Shown piece by piece: positions 43,244 through 51,642 of a stretch of 64,000 bases of DNA. Every line of letters starts with the position of its first letter. Within the stretch, counting starts at the first letter, position 1. The notes under the pieces were generated by a model. The model saw only the letters and a list, made by a program, of their open reading frames with translations, was not told the origin of the DNA and searched no databases. This DNA is from Phycisphaerae bacterium RAS1 (GTDB lineage Bacteria > Planctomycetota > Phycisphaerae > UBA1845 > Fen-1342), in assembly GCA_007859745.1 (NCBI GenBank), contig SMLU01000002.1, forward strand, positions 922,942 to 986,941, given 5' to 3'. The translations under genes were made by a program, and so were the position numbers.

Positions 43244-44255
43244 AGGGCATTATGGACCAAAGCCAAGGGGAATCGTGAGCGGGTCGGGTAGAGCGAACGC
43301 ACAAGGCACGCTTGGCGCGGCGGAGCGTGGCGAGAGAGATTCCGAGTTGGCGGGCTTCGGTGAGCAGGTCGCGCACCGGGCGAGGGCCGGAGGCGAGAGC
43401 GTGGGCGAGCCACTCGCGGGCTTCGACGAGTGCGGAGCGGGCGTCGGGGGAGAGGTCGAGGAGGTCCAGCGGGAGGCCGGACACGCCGGAGGCGATGAGG
43501 GTGTCGGCGGGGAGCCATTCGACGCGCGGGCCGTCGATGATGCGGAAGGCGAGCGCGGGCGGCGGGACGCAGTAGGAGGACTTGACGGTGGTGAGGACTC
43601 GGCGGGCGGGGTCGGCCGGGTCTGGGGTGAGGAGGAGGACGGAGCGGGCGGCGGCGACGGCAGCGAGGGGGCCGCCGAGGCGGTAGAGGGGGCCGCGGGC
43701 GGGGGATTTGCGCGGGTGAGCGACGATGAGGATGGTGAGGCCGGTTTCTGCGGCGATGTCGGCGAGGGGGAGGATGGCGAGGGCGGGGTTGGCGTTTGCG
43801 GCGGGTGAGAGGAAGGCGGAGAGGGGGTCGAGGACGAGGAGGCCGGGGATCGGACGGGAACGGGCGAGGTAGCGGACGGCTTCGACGTGGTCGGGGAGGA
43901 CAAGCGGGGTGTATGGGGCGAGGGCGTCTTCGGGGAGCCTTAAACCGAAGAGGCAATCGATGCGGGCGAGGTCGGCGCCGGCGGCCGCGAGACGGGGGAG
44001 GATGCAGGTCTGGGGCTCGTCGTCGGTTACGGAGAGGGTTGCGGGGAGCGGGGGGAGTCTGGCGGGTGCGTCGGGCCAGGGGAGGGCGGCGGAGAGTCGT
44101 GCGGCGAGGTCGAGGGCGAGGAGGGATTTTCCGACGCCGGGGTCGCCGAGGAGGAGGGTGATTTTTCCGGTGGGGATGCGGGCAGGCCAGAGCCAGGGGT
44201 GTGGGGAGGGTTTGAGGGGCTGGGCGGGGAGCAGGGCGGGGCGGAGGGGAGACAT
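43206..44255 (-). CDS. RepA-like AAA ATPase (RecA-fold, AAA_25 type)
   Basis: 349 aa. Walker A is LLLGDPGVGKSLLALDLAA near residue 40. Walker B is PGLLVLDPLSAFL, followed by the sensor region TILIVAHPRK. This arrangement is that of the hexameric RepA/RSF1010-type replicative helicase-like ATPases found on plasmids, prophages and integrated elements. The C-terminal 80 residues resemble a small winged-helix DNA-binding tail (PVRDLLTEARQLGISLATLRRAKRAL), common in such proteins. Codon choice is extremely GC-biased. The ATG is only 7 bp from a good -10 element, so it may be translated leaderless. It is divergent from the methyltransferase-nuclease gene. Confidence 0.75.
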   Translation of the reverse strand: MSPLRPALLPAQPLKPSPHPWLWPARIPTGKITLLLGDPGVGKSLLALDLAARLSAALPWPDAPARLPPLPATLSVTDDEPQTCILPRLAAAGADLARIDCLFGLRLPEDALAPYTPLVLPDHVEAVRYLARSRPIPGLLVLDPLSAFLSPAANANPALAILPLADIAAETGLTILIVAHPRKSPARGPLYRLGGPLAAVAAARSVLLLTPDPADPARRVLTTVKSSYCVPPPALAFRIIDGPRVEWLPADTLIASGVSGLPLDLLDLSPDARSALVEAREWLAHALASGPRPVRDLLTEARQLGISLATLRRAKRALCVRSTRPAHDSPWLWSIMPYNKDAQGGVRQS

Positions 44256-44262
44256 TGTATAT

Positions 44263-44290
44263 AGTATAGATTATCTAGGAAGAAGGTCAA
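44263..44290 (-). promoter_or_regulatory. Sigma-70-type promoter for the RepA-like gene (leaderless)
   Basis: Reading leftward, TTGACC (44285-44290), a 16-bp spacer and TATACT (44263-44268) form a near-consensus promoter in an AT-rich island. The -10 ends only 7 bp before the ATG at 44255. Transcription would therefore begin at or beside the start codon, leaving no room for a ribosome site. Confidence 0.65.
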
Positions 44291-44313
44291 GGGCGCGGGG
44301 CGGAGGGGGAGGC

Positions 44314-44369
44314 AGAAGTCAGAAGTCAGAAGTTGGAAGTCAGAAGTTGGAAGTCAGAAATCAGAAGTA
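44314..44369. repeat. Heptamer tandem repeat (AGAAGTC x8)
   Basis: Eight consecutive 7-bp units (AGAAGTC, AGAAGTT or GGAAGTC variants) lie between the divergent ATPase and methyltransferase-nuclease genes. The length suits slippage-driven copy-number change close to the methyltransferase gene start. Confidence 0.85.
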
Positions 44370-44416
44370 AGATTGGGCGTTGACGGGGGGCGGGCGGTGC
44401 GAGATAGTCACGCGGT

Positions 44417-45961
44417 ATGGCGAAACGCACGAGCCGTACTAAGCCCGAACAGGCAGCGCCGACCACCGGCCGGCCGTCGGCGCTGGTTGATACGCGCATC
44501 ATCTACTGCGGTGATTGCCTGGACCAGCTTCGGAAGCTGCCGGAGGGGTGCGTGGACCTGGTCTACATCGACCCGCCGTTCAACTCGAACCGCAATTACG
44601 AGGTGTTCTGGGGCGAGACGAAGGAGAAGCGGGCGTTCGAGGACCGGCACGCGAGCACGCAGGCGTACATCGACTACATGCGGCCGCGGTGCAAGGAGCT
44701 GGCGCGCGTAGTGAAGCGGACGGGGAGTTTCTACTATCACTGCGACTGGCACGCGAGCCATTACGTCAAGGTGATGCTGGACCAAATCCTCGGCGAAAGC
44801 AGTTTTCAGAACGAAATTGTCTGGAAACGAAGCAGCGCGCACAGCGACACGAAGCAGGGTATGGCCCGCTACGGGCGCGTGTGCGATTACATCTTCTTCT
44901 ACACGCGCGGCAATGAATGGACCTGGAACGCCGAGTTTCTGCCGTATGACGAGTCCTACGTCGCCGCGTTCTACCGGCACGTCGAGCCGGAGACGGGCCG
45001 GCGCTTCCGACTGAGCGACCTGACGGCCTCGAAGCCCGGCGGCGATACGCGCTACGAGTGGGAGACTCCCGACCGGAAGAAAGTCAAGCCGTACAAAGGT
45101 CGCTACTGGGCGTATTCCAAGGCGAAGATGAAGAAGTTTGAGCGGGAGGGCCGGCTGTACTACTCCAAGAAGACGGGAATGCCTGCGTATCGGCGCTACC
45201 TTGACGAAATGCCGGGCGTGCCGCTGCAAGACTTGTGGATTGACATCGGTCCAATCGGCTCAGGGGCGGACGAGCGACTCGGCTATCCGACTCAGAAGCC
45301 GCTGACGCTTCTGGAACGGATCATCAAGGCGTCGTCGAATCCGAACGAGATTGTGCTCGACGCTTTCTGCGGCTGCGGCACGGCCCTGGTCGCGGCGCAG
45401 AATCTCGGGCGGCAGTGGATCGGTATTGACATTTCGCCGACGGCCTGCCGTGTCATGGCCAAGCGGCTGCGCGATGTCTGCCACCTGCACGAGGATGAAT
45501 CGCTGTGGCGGAGCGGGCGCGGGTTCATCGTGCGCGACCTGCCGTGGACGGAGGAGAAGCTGCGGCAGATTCCGGCGTTCGAATTTGAGAACTGGGCGGT
45601 CATTGCGCTGGGGGGCGTCCCCAACAAGGCGCAGGTCGGCGATCGCGGGATTGACGGGCGCATTTTCCCCGTGGCTGCGGCGCCGAAGAAGCGGGGCGCG
45701 GCCAGCGGGGAACTGGATTTCATGGATCAGTGGTATCCGATTCAGGTGAAACAGAAGGACCGCGTCGGGCGGCCGGACATTGACGCCTTTGAGGCGGTGA
45801 TGACGCGCGAGGAGCGTACGAAGGGGTTTTTCGTGGCGTTCGATTACTCGGCGGACGCATTGAAGGAGGTCGATGCGTTTTTTCGGAGGTCGGGGAGGGT
45901 GATTGTGGCGTTGACGGTGAGGGAGATTTTGGAAGAGGAGATTGCGAAGCGGCTGGCTTGA
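44417..45961 (+). CDS. DNA methyltransferase fused to Mrr-like nuclease domain
   Basis: 514 aa. The amino-methyltransferase part is beta class: motif IV DPPF (residues 52-55, VYIDPPFN) precedes motif I (DAFCGCGTALVAA, about 315), as in type III Mod-like N6-adenine/N4-cytosine enzymes. PTQKPLTLLERIIKASSNP is the conserved link before motif I. After about residue 395, NWAVIALGGVPNKAQVGDRG then IDGRIFP and YPIQVKQKD fit the PD-(D/E)xK pattern of Mrr-type endonucleases (Gly-Asp-Gly-Ile-Asp, then QxK). One chain could thus both modify and cut DNA, or recognise methylated sites. The next gene starts 22 bp downstream. I infer a restriction-modification-like function from motifs alone. Confidence 0.8.
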   Translation: MAKRTSRTKPEQAAPTTGRPSALVDTRIIYCGDCLDQLRKLPEGCVDLVYIDPPFNSNRNYEVFWGETKEKRAFEDRHASTQAYIDYMRPRCKELARVVKRTGSFYYHCDWHASHYVKVMLDQILGESSFQNEIVWKRSSAHSDTKQGMARYGRVCDYIFFYTRGNEWTWNAEFLPYDESYVAAFYRHVEPETGRRFRLSDLTASKPGGDTRYEWETPDRKKVKPYKGRYWAYSKAKMKKFEREGRLYYSKKTGMPAYRRYLDEMPGVPLQDLWIDIGPIGSGADERLGYPTQKPLTLLERIIKASSNPNEIVLDAFCGCGTALVAAQNLGRQWIGIDISPTACRVMAKRLRDVCHLHEDESLWRSGRGFIVRDLPWTEEKLRQIPAFEFENWAVIALGGVPNKAQVGDRGIDGRIFPVAAAPKKRGAASGELDFMDQWYPIQVKQKDRVGRPDIDAFEAVMTREERTKGFFVAFDYSADALKEVDAFFRRSGRVIVALTVREILEEEIAKRLA

Positions 45962-45983
45962 ACCGCACACGGAAGTGCATTCA

Positions 45984-46739
45984 ATGGCATGGACGTCTTT
46001 CATCAAATTCGTCGCACCCGTCGAAGTCGTCAATGCGCTGCGCGCCGCCTGCGGTCATTGCGAATACTGGAAGGCCCTCCCAGACAACGACGACACTCTC
46101 GCGGTCGGCATGGAGGCGTGCCTGGCGGCTGATTACTCCGGGCCGGGGTTCACCGGACGCGAGCTTGGCATTTGTGTGTGCGCCTGGCCGGATCACACCG
46201 ACCGAGTTTTCGTAACGATGCACGCCGTTCGCTGGGAGAACGATCGGTCGCTCCCGTCCAACGAAGAGTATGCGCGCGCGGAGGATCTGGCGGGACCGTT
46301 GCTGGCGTCGGCGGGGAGGTTGCTCGGCCGACGGCTGCGGCTCTCGCGCCCGCCCGCGGATCGGGTACGACCGCTTCGCGGGAGGCTCGCCGCTGCGCTG
46401 CGTCGCGTGACATCGAAGTATCAACGAACCTCGCATCCCATGCTGAAGGTTCGGGGGCTGCATCCGAGCGATCACGAACGATTCTGGCGCTTTATCCGTG
46501 TCGCGCATCAGCATTCGAGCACGCAACGACCATGCGACGTGCGGTTTCACCTGACGGCAGCCGGCTTTCACTCGGAACTCGTCGCGAAGCTTGAGCGCGA
46601 GTATGAGGTCGGTCGTCAGGTACTGGCCGTCCACGAATACCCGTGGGACTTGCGCCGGATCCGAAAGGAGAAACGTGAACGACGGCAAGCCGAGCGCGAG
46701 GCAGAACGTGCCCGATGCAAGATGTCCAGGAGTCGCTAG
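45984..46739 (+). CDS. Hypothetical protein, companion of the methyltransferase-nuclease
   Basis: 251 aa from the ATG at 45984; an upstream in-frame ATG at 45942 overlaps the preceding gene. It begins MAWTSFIKFVAPVEVVNAL and has scattered Cys and His, with several aromatic clusters (WRFIRVAHQHSS). The final 25 residues are strongly basic and charged (RRIRKEKRERRQAEREAER), suggesting a helical nucleic-acid-contacting tail. I do not recognise a family. It directly follows the methyltransferase-nuclease gene, so it may be a specificity or accessory subunit, but there is no motif evidence. Confidence 0.55.
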   Translation: MAWTSFIKFVAPVEVVNALRAACGHCEYWKALPDNDDTLAVGMEACLAADYSGPGFTGRELGICVCAWPDHTDRVFVTMHAVRWENDRSLPSNEEYARAEDLAGPLLASAGRLLGRRLRLSRPPADRVRPLRGRLAAALRRVTSKYQRTSHPMLKVRGLHPSDHERFWRFIRVAHQHSSTQRPCDVRFHLTAAGFHSELVAKLEREYEVGRQVLAVHEYPWDLRRIRKEKRERRQAEREAERARCKMSRSR

Positions 46740-46782
46740 CTTGATCGCTAGGCGCTGCGCGGCCATTGTCTCGGCTGCTGGC

Positions 46783-46876
46783 ATCGGGCTGGAAGCCCGA
46801 AACACAGCCGGACGGGCTGGAAGCCCATACCACAGAATACCCCCAGAGTGCCGGCGCGGCGGGTGTGGGTCGCGGG
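46783..46876. repeat. GGGCTGGAAGCCC-type dispersed element (copy 1)
   Basis: GGGCTGGAAGCCCGAAACACAG followed by a second GGCTGGAAGCCC unit and AGAGTGCCGGCGCG recurs almost verbatim at about 47189-47282. The two copies bracket the truncated gene. The remaining gap sequence up to the cyclophilin gene at 47557 is further tandem palindromic filler. Confidence 0.8.
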
Positions 46877-47082
46877 CTGACGTAGTCGCCCGTGCCGCGA
46901 ATGCTGTGTTCGCTGGTCAGTTCGGCGTACTTGTCGTAGCCGAAGACTTCGCTGAGCAAGTCTTTCACCAGCGTGACGGTATCGGCTTCGGAGATGTCGC
47001 GGGCCTTTTGTTGCTGGAGGATTGCTTGAAATGCCTTCAATCCGCCCGCGATGCGTTCGACGGCGCGCTTGGGCACCGCCAT
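46877..47082 (-). pseudogene. Truncated HsdR-N-like (type I restriction enzyme R N-terminal) gene
   Basis: The ATG at 47082 begins MAVPKRAVERIAGGLKAFQ and continues with SEADTVTLVKDLLSEVFGYD then KYAELTSEHSIRGT. This matches the N-terminus of a widespread conserved protein with the restriction-enzyme type I R N-terminal fold, whose next residues normally form the catalytic core. Here after about 68 residues the frame runs into a dispersed repeat (46783-46876), giving nonsense coding. The gene is thus cut off by the element, and a fragment of only about 70 residues remains. Confidence 0.65.
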
Positions 47083-47188
47083 GTTCACTCCCTTCCCGTT
47101 GATCGGATGATCGGAGCATATTGCGCGGCGGAGGCCCTGTCCACGGGTGATTGCCGGTGATGCACGAGCTGCGCTGCTCCCGGTGCGG

Positions 47189-47415
47189 CGGGCTGGAAGC
47201 CGGAAAGACAGCGGGAGGGGCTGGAAGTCCATACTACAGAATACTTCCAGAGTGCCGGCGCGGGGGGTGTGGGTCACGGGCTGGCGCGGCGCGGGTCGCA
47301 CGGGTTGGAAACCCGTGCAAACAGACACCGGTTGGAAACCGGTGCCACACGGGCCAGCGGACAGCGGGTGGTGTTTTTCCACGGTAGCTCACGCCGTCGG
47401 ACACGGAGGTCCGAC
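47189..47415. repeat. GGGCTGGAAGCC element (copy 2), paired-palindrome block and GTCGGACAC copy
   Basis: It contains the second copy of the element at 46783, palindromes (GGGTTGGAAACCCG, CCGGTTGGAAACCGG) and a GTCGGACACGGAGGTCCGAC palindrome at 47396-47415. No gene is visible between 47083 and 47556. Confidence 0.75.
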
Positions 47416-47556
47416 GCTACAGGCGGTCGGGTAGGCCGCGGGCGGGACGCCGATGCTCCCCGCTCCCGGCCGCGGGCGGGACGCCGATGCTCCCCACTCC
47501 TGCACGCGGGCGGGACGCCCGCACTCCCTGGCCAGCCGCGCGGGGTGTGCGTTTGC

Positions 47557-48348
47557 TCAGTTCAGCGCGGCGGCGCGGCGGGCGAGGCGGATGGTGGGCG
47601 GGGTGACCGGCTGCGTGCGTTCGCCGGGCATTTGCGGGTTGCGGCGGGTTTCAATGGATTTCATGCGCTCGATGACGTCCCAGCCTTCGACGACCTTGCC
47701 GAAGACGCAGTAGCCCCAGTTGTCGAAGCTGGGGTAGTCGAGCCGGTCGTTGTCGACGACGTTGATGAAGAACTGCGTCGTGGCGGAGTGGGGCTGGCGC
47801 GTGCGGGCCATGGCGACCGTTCGCGTGGAGTTTTTCAGACCGTTCTTGGCTTCATTCTGGATCGGCTCGTGCACGCCGTCGGTTTTCGGCTGTTCGACGG
47901 CGGAGTATCCGCCGCCCTGGATGAGGAATTCGGGGTCGATGCGGTGGAAGATGGTTCCGTTGTAGTAGCCGTCGTCGACGTAGCGCAGGAAGTTGCGGAC
48001 GGTTTCGGGGGCCTTGGATTCGTAGAGCTCGATGATGAAGGTGCCCCAGGCGTCGTCGCCGACGGTGATTTCGAAGGCGACTCGCGGGCGGTTGCCTTCG
48101 ATCTCGGGCTGGGTGGCGATCGGTTGGGACACTGGCGGCGCCGGCTGCGTCGCGGAAGCGGGCGGCTGGTTCGAGGCGGGCGCGCCGGCGGGCACGGTGG
48201 GTGCGGGGGCCGTTGAAGCGGGCGTTGCTTCGGCGGGGGGCGGCGAGTCGGGCGGTGCGGGGCGATTTTCCTGGGCCGGTGCGACGGCCGCCAACGCGAT
48301 GGCGACGAGGAGAGTTCCCACGGATCGACGGGCAGAGAAACCGGGCAT
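47557..48348 (-). CDS. Peptidyl-prolyl cis-trans isomerase, cyclophilin type
   Basis: 263 aa. The ATG at 48348 has AGGAG 8 nt upstream. A signal peptide (VGTLLVAIALAAVAPAQ) is followed by a long Pro/Ala-rich linker and then a cyclophilin domain from about residue 105. Its hallmarks are GTFIIELYESKAPETVRNFL, GYYNGTIFHRI, EFLIQGGGY, ATTQFFINVVDND and FGKVVEGWDVIERM. It would assist proline isomerisation in exported proteins. The linker suggests envelope attachment or spacing. It is intact and not in a clear operon. Confidence 0.92.
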   Translation of the reverse strand: MPGFSARRSVGTLLVAIALAAVAPAQENRPAPPDSPPPAEATPASTAPAPTVPAGAPASNQPPASATQPAPPVSQPIATQPEIEGNRPRVAFEITVGDDAWGTFIIELYESKAPETVRNFLRYVDDGYYNGTIFHRIDPEFLIQGGGYSAVEQPKTDGVHEPIQNEAKNGLKNSTRTVAMARTRQPHSATTQFFINVVDNDRLDYPSFDNWGYCVFGKVVEGWDVIERMKSIETRRNPQMPGERTQPVTPPTIRLARRAAALN

Positions 48349-48514
48349 GCGGCGACTCCTACGTTGCACCCCGCGCGTCCCGGGCTTGTACCGATGGCCT
48401 GCGGCGGCGGTTGCGGGAAGTTGGAGCATATCGCGGGCGAGGGCTGGGGACGAGCGTGGACCGGGGAGTGCGGGCCGGCGACATCCCGATAGCGATGGGC
48501 GGCGTCTTTCCGAA

Positions 48515-48749
48515 CCCGCCGCGCCAAGCGGCGGGTTGACGGTCGTCTGCGAGCGGCGCGTCATAGGCTGAGGACGTCACCCCGCCGCTTGGCGCGGCGG
48601 GTTCGGTCGGAGGGAGGTTACCCCGCCGCTTGGCGCGGCGGGTTGACGGTCGTCTGCGAGCGGCGCGTCATAGGCTGAGGACGTCACCCCGCCGCTTGGC
48701 GCGGCGGGTTCGGTCGGAGGGAGGTTACCCCGCCGCTTGGCGCGGCGGG
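48515..48749. repeat. REP-like palindrome array with 107-bp tandem duplication
   Basis: Five copies of CCCGCCGC-TTGGC-GCGGCGGG (either strand) lie at 48515-48535, 48581-48601, 48622-48642, 48688-48708 and 48729-48749. The block 48536-48642 is repeated exactly as 48643-48749, a 107-bp direct duplication. This fills most of the 442-bp gap (48349-48790) between the cyclophilin and permease genes; I see no gene there. Confidence 0.9.
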
Positions 48750-48790
48750 TTCGGACGGAGCGCGGGGCGGCGTGTCGATGCTCGCGACCG

Positions 48791-50302
48791 TCAGGTGGGG
48801 CGGCGGCTGAGGGAGAACAGGGCGTGGAGCGTGAACGCGACGGCGAAGGAGATGAACCAGGCGTAGTCGTAGAGTCGCATCCAGAGCGGATCGACGGAGA
48901 GCAGACCGATCGTTCCGAGGAATCCGGGGGCGCAGGGTGCGATGCCGGCCGCGGTCGCGATCAAGGCGCGGAGATTGACGCCGCCCAGATACCAGTACGC
49001 GCCGCCGGCGACGTAAAGCCCCGGAAGATCGAGCCTGGTGCGGCGGATGGCAAAGTAGTCGGCGATGAGCACGCCGCCGACGGAGCCGAGCAGCGCGGAA
49101 TAGGCGATGAGCCACTTGAAGATGTATCCGCTGGGGTCGGCGACGAGTTTCCAGGGCATCATCGCCACGCCGATGACGGCGGTGATCAGGCCGCCGGTGC
49201 GAAAGCTGATTCGCCGCGGCCAGACGTGGGCGAAGTCGTTGGCGGGGCTGACGACGTTGGCGGCGAGATTGGTCGCGAGCGTGGCGAGGGTGAGCGAGAG
49301 CATGGCGACGACCAGCACGACGTGATTGTCGAATTTCGCGAGCAGGACCACCGGGTCCCAGATGGGGGCGCCGTAGATGACGACCGTGGCGGACGTGACG
49401 GCGACGCCGATGAAGGAGTAGAGCGCCATTGTGGTCGGCAGCCCGAGGGCCTGGCCGACGATCTGGTCGCGCTGCGAGTAGGCGTAGCGCGAGAAATCCG
49501 GGATGTTCAGGGAAAGCGTCGCCCAGAAGCCGATGTTGGCCGTTAGCGCGGGAAAGAAGAACAGCCAGAACTTGCCCGCTTTTTCGCCGCCTTCGCCGAA
49601 TTTCGACGGCTGCGAGAGGATCGGTCCGAACCCGCCGGCCTTCTGATAGGCCCAGTAGAGCAGCAGCAGCCCGAGCGCGACCAGCAGCGGCGCCTTGATG
49701 TTCAGCAGGAATCGGATGGTCTCAATGCCGCGCCAGATGACGATGACGTTGATCAGCCAGAACAGCATGAAGCAGCCGACCTGAGCGGCGTTGATGTCCA
49801 GCACGGGAAGCGCCGGCAGATCGCGCCACGCCGGCTGCCAGACGGTCGCGATGAGGTAAATCGCCGCCCCGCCATACCACGTCTGAATTCCGAACCACCC
49901 GCAGGCCACCAGCGCTCGGAGGAGGGCGGGGATGTTGGCGCCGCGCAGGCCGTAGGCGGCGCGGCAGTAGACCGGGAAGGGGATGCCGTACTTGGTTCCG
50001 GCGTGGGCGTTGAGGACCATGGGGATGAGGACGATGGCGTTGCCCAGGAAGATGGTGAGCACCGCCTGCCACCAGTTCATGCCTTCGCTGATGAGCGACG
50101 AGGCCAGCGTGTAGGTGGGGATGCAGGCCGCCATGGAAATCCACAGGGCGGCGATGTCGCGCGTGGCCCACTTGCGCTCGGCCAGCGAGGTGGGGGCCAT
50201 GTCGGCGCTGTGGAAGTCGGAGTAGGAGACGTCGCAGTTGATTTCGTGAATGCCGTTGGTGACGCGGACGGCGGGCGGAGCGGCGGCGCGGGCGTGGGAC
50301 AT
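48791..50302 (-). CDS. NCS1-family nucleobase/hydantoin:cation symporter
   Basis: 503 aa. The ATG at 50302 fits the family N-terminus. About twelve membrane helices are present. Conserved features include WISMAACIPTYTLASSLI, the stretch GTKYGIPFPVYCRAAYGLRG, AGWF-like GWFGIQTWYGG, and TLSLNIPDFSRYAYSQRDQI. These place it with the Mhp1/PucI/allantoin and uracil permeases. The substrate is uncertain, because no purine or pyrimidine catabolic gene adjoins it. It likely imports nucleobases or hydantoins with Na+ or H+. Confidence 0.9.
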   Translation of the reverse strand: MSHARAAAPPAVRVTNGIHEINCDVSYSDFHSADMAPTSLAERKWATRDIAALWISMAACIPTYTLASSLISEGMNWWQAVLTIFLGNAIVLIPMVLNAHAGTKYGIPFPVYCRAAYGLRGANIPALLRALVACGWFGIQTWYGGAAIYLIATVWQPAWRDLPALPVLDINAAQVGCFMLFWLINVIVIWRGIETIRFLLNIKAPLLVALGLLLLYWAYQKAGGFGPILSQPSKFGEGGEKAGKFWLFFFPALTANIGFWATLSLNIPDFSRYAYSQRDQIVGQALGLPTTMALYSFIGVAVTSATVVIYGAPIWDPVVLLAKFDNHVVLVVAMLSLTLATLATNLAANVVSPANDFAHVWPRRISFRTGGLITAVIGVAMMPWKLVADPSGYIFKWLIAYSALLGSVGGVLIADYFAIRRTRLDLPGLYVAGGAYWYLGGVNLRALIATAAGIAPCAPGFLGTIGLLSVDPLWMRLYDYAWFISFAVAFTLHALFSLSRRPT

Positions 50303-50450
50303 GCTGGCTCTCGTTCGAGGCGACCTCAAGGCACGCGATGAGCGGGCGCGACGGGGCGGATTCTATACTGCTGGACGCCGGCGGGAAGCCGAGTTTCGGA
50401 GCGCGACGCGCGTGGTTCCGCGCCGCGGTCTGAACGCGGGGCGCAAGTCT

Positions 50451-50508
50451 GGTAGGGTCCGCTGTGCGGACCATCAAGCGGGGGATGGTCCGCACAGCGG
50501 ACCCTACC
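50451..50508. repeat. Perfect 22-bp inverted repeat
   Basis: GGTAGGGTCCGCTGTGCGGA plus two further bases at 50451-50472 is exactly complementary to 50487-50508, with a 14-nt loop. It lies just past the 3' end (50512) of the dockerin gene, so it may form the transcript-end stem on the minus strand. No T-run is present. Confidence 0.9.
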
Positions 50509-50511
50509 GGA

Positions 50512-51546
50512 CTACGTGCCGCTCAAGAGCGCCACGAACGGGTTGATATCCAGCACATCGACGTTCCCATCCCCGTTGACGTCGCCATTGGCGATCTCGC
50601 AGGTTGGATACGCCGCGGCGTAGGCCGCCGGATCGCTCAGCGCCAGAATGAACGGGTTGATGTCGAGAACATTGACAGCGCCGTCGCAATTCGTGTCACC
50701 GACAATGGCACACGGGGGCGGAATCGGCGGCATTGCGGGCGGGCCAGTCCAATGAGCACGGAATGAAACCCAGTCGTCACAGTCCGTGTCGCCGTCTGCG
50801 TCAAAATCCGCAAAGCGGCAGCCGGGGCCGCTGGGAACCCCCTCCCCGAGCAGACATTCGACAAAAAACGACAGATCAAATTCGTCGACGCTCCCGTCGC
50901 TGTTGTAATCGCCGCTGGCGTCAATCGGAAGCGTGCCGTAGCGGATGTAGTCCCAGCGCGTCGTATTCGGAAAGTAGGCCGATCGACCGGTCCAGCTAAT
51001 CTCCGCATTCCCAAGAGGAAACGAGGCGACGGGAACCCCGACATCGGCAACGAGTCCATCAATGTACCAGGCGTATTGCGCCGACCCAAATACCTCCAGT
51101 CGATAGGTGTGGGGGGCGTCGGTCGCGATGTCCACGATGATAATTGGCAGCCAATTCGCGCGAATCAGCTTCGCCTGGTTCGACGTGACGTAGAAGCTGT
51201 ACGCGGACATCTCATCGGCCGCAGCCAGTATCGCCCCTCCGCCCCAGACAATCTCGGAGCGGGGCGCATCTGTTTGCACGCGCCATTCGACGAAAAACGC
51301 GGGTGCGCCCACGAAATCTGCGAGGCCACGCCGATAGCTCGCCGTCTGACCATTTGGTGGCGGGTACCCGGGGCAGAGTTCAAGGCGCTGGTTGAACCAG
51401 CTCGCTTCGACCCACTGGGCTGGATCACACCAAACCTGGATGACATCCCAGCCGGCTGCGACAGGGGGTTCCGCGCACTCGTACAAAAAGACCTGTTCCA
51501 GCGCCTGGCTGGACACCGCCAACGCCAAAATCATGCCGTGAAACAT
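50512..51546 (-). CDS. Secreted lectin-like protein with two dockerin-type modules
   Basis: 344 aa. The signal sequence is short (MILALAVSSQALEQVF); the start at 51546 or the ATG at 51534 would both serve. Residues 30-200 look like a concanavalin/LamG-type sandwich (FFVEWRVQTDAPRSEIVWGG, APHTYRLEVFGSAQYAWYID). A first pair of calcium loops follows (DYNSDGSVDEFDLSFFVECL, DFDADGDTDCDDWVSF), then the standard C-terminal pair (DTNCDGAVNVLDINPFILAL, DVNGDGNVDVLDINPFVALL). The last 173 bp of this gene are nearly identical to the end of the gene at 53706. It is divergent from the frameshifted gene at 51643. Confidence 0.75.
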   Translation of the reverse strand: MFHGMILALAVSSQALEQVFLYECAEPPVAAGWDVIQVWCDPAQWVEASWFNQRLELCPGYPPPNGQTASYRRGLADFVGAPAFFVEWRVQTDAPRSEIVWGGGAILAAADEMSAYSFYVTSNQAKLIRANWLPIIIVDIATDAPHTYRLEVFGSAQYAWYIDGLVADVGVPVASFPLGNAEISWTGRSAYFPNTTRWDYIRYGTLPIDASGDYNSDGSVDEFDLSFFVECLLGEGVPSGPGCRFADFDADGDTDCDDWVSFRAHWTGPPAMPPIPPPCAIVGDTNCDGAVNVLDINPFILALSDPAAYAAAYPTCEIANGDVNGDGNVDVLDINPFVALLSGT

Positions 51547-51642
51547 CGGTTGGCACGCCGTTTGCTCGCTCTTTCAGTGTGCTCGGGCGCGCCGGCGGTC
51601 GGCGCGCCACGACCCTCAATACTGTAGCCAAAGGAGCCGAGC

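Noticed and set aside
43212-43808. Plus-strand Gly/Glu-rich frame antisense to the RepA-like gene
   Set aside because: Its low-complexity GE-rich composition is the reverse reading of a Pro/Ala-rich gene with a proper Walker A motif.
44314-44369. CRISPR array
   Set aside because: The 7-bp units have no spacers. No other regular repeat-spacer array of 25-40 bp units was seen in the window.
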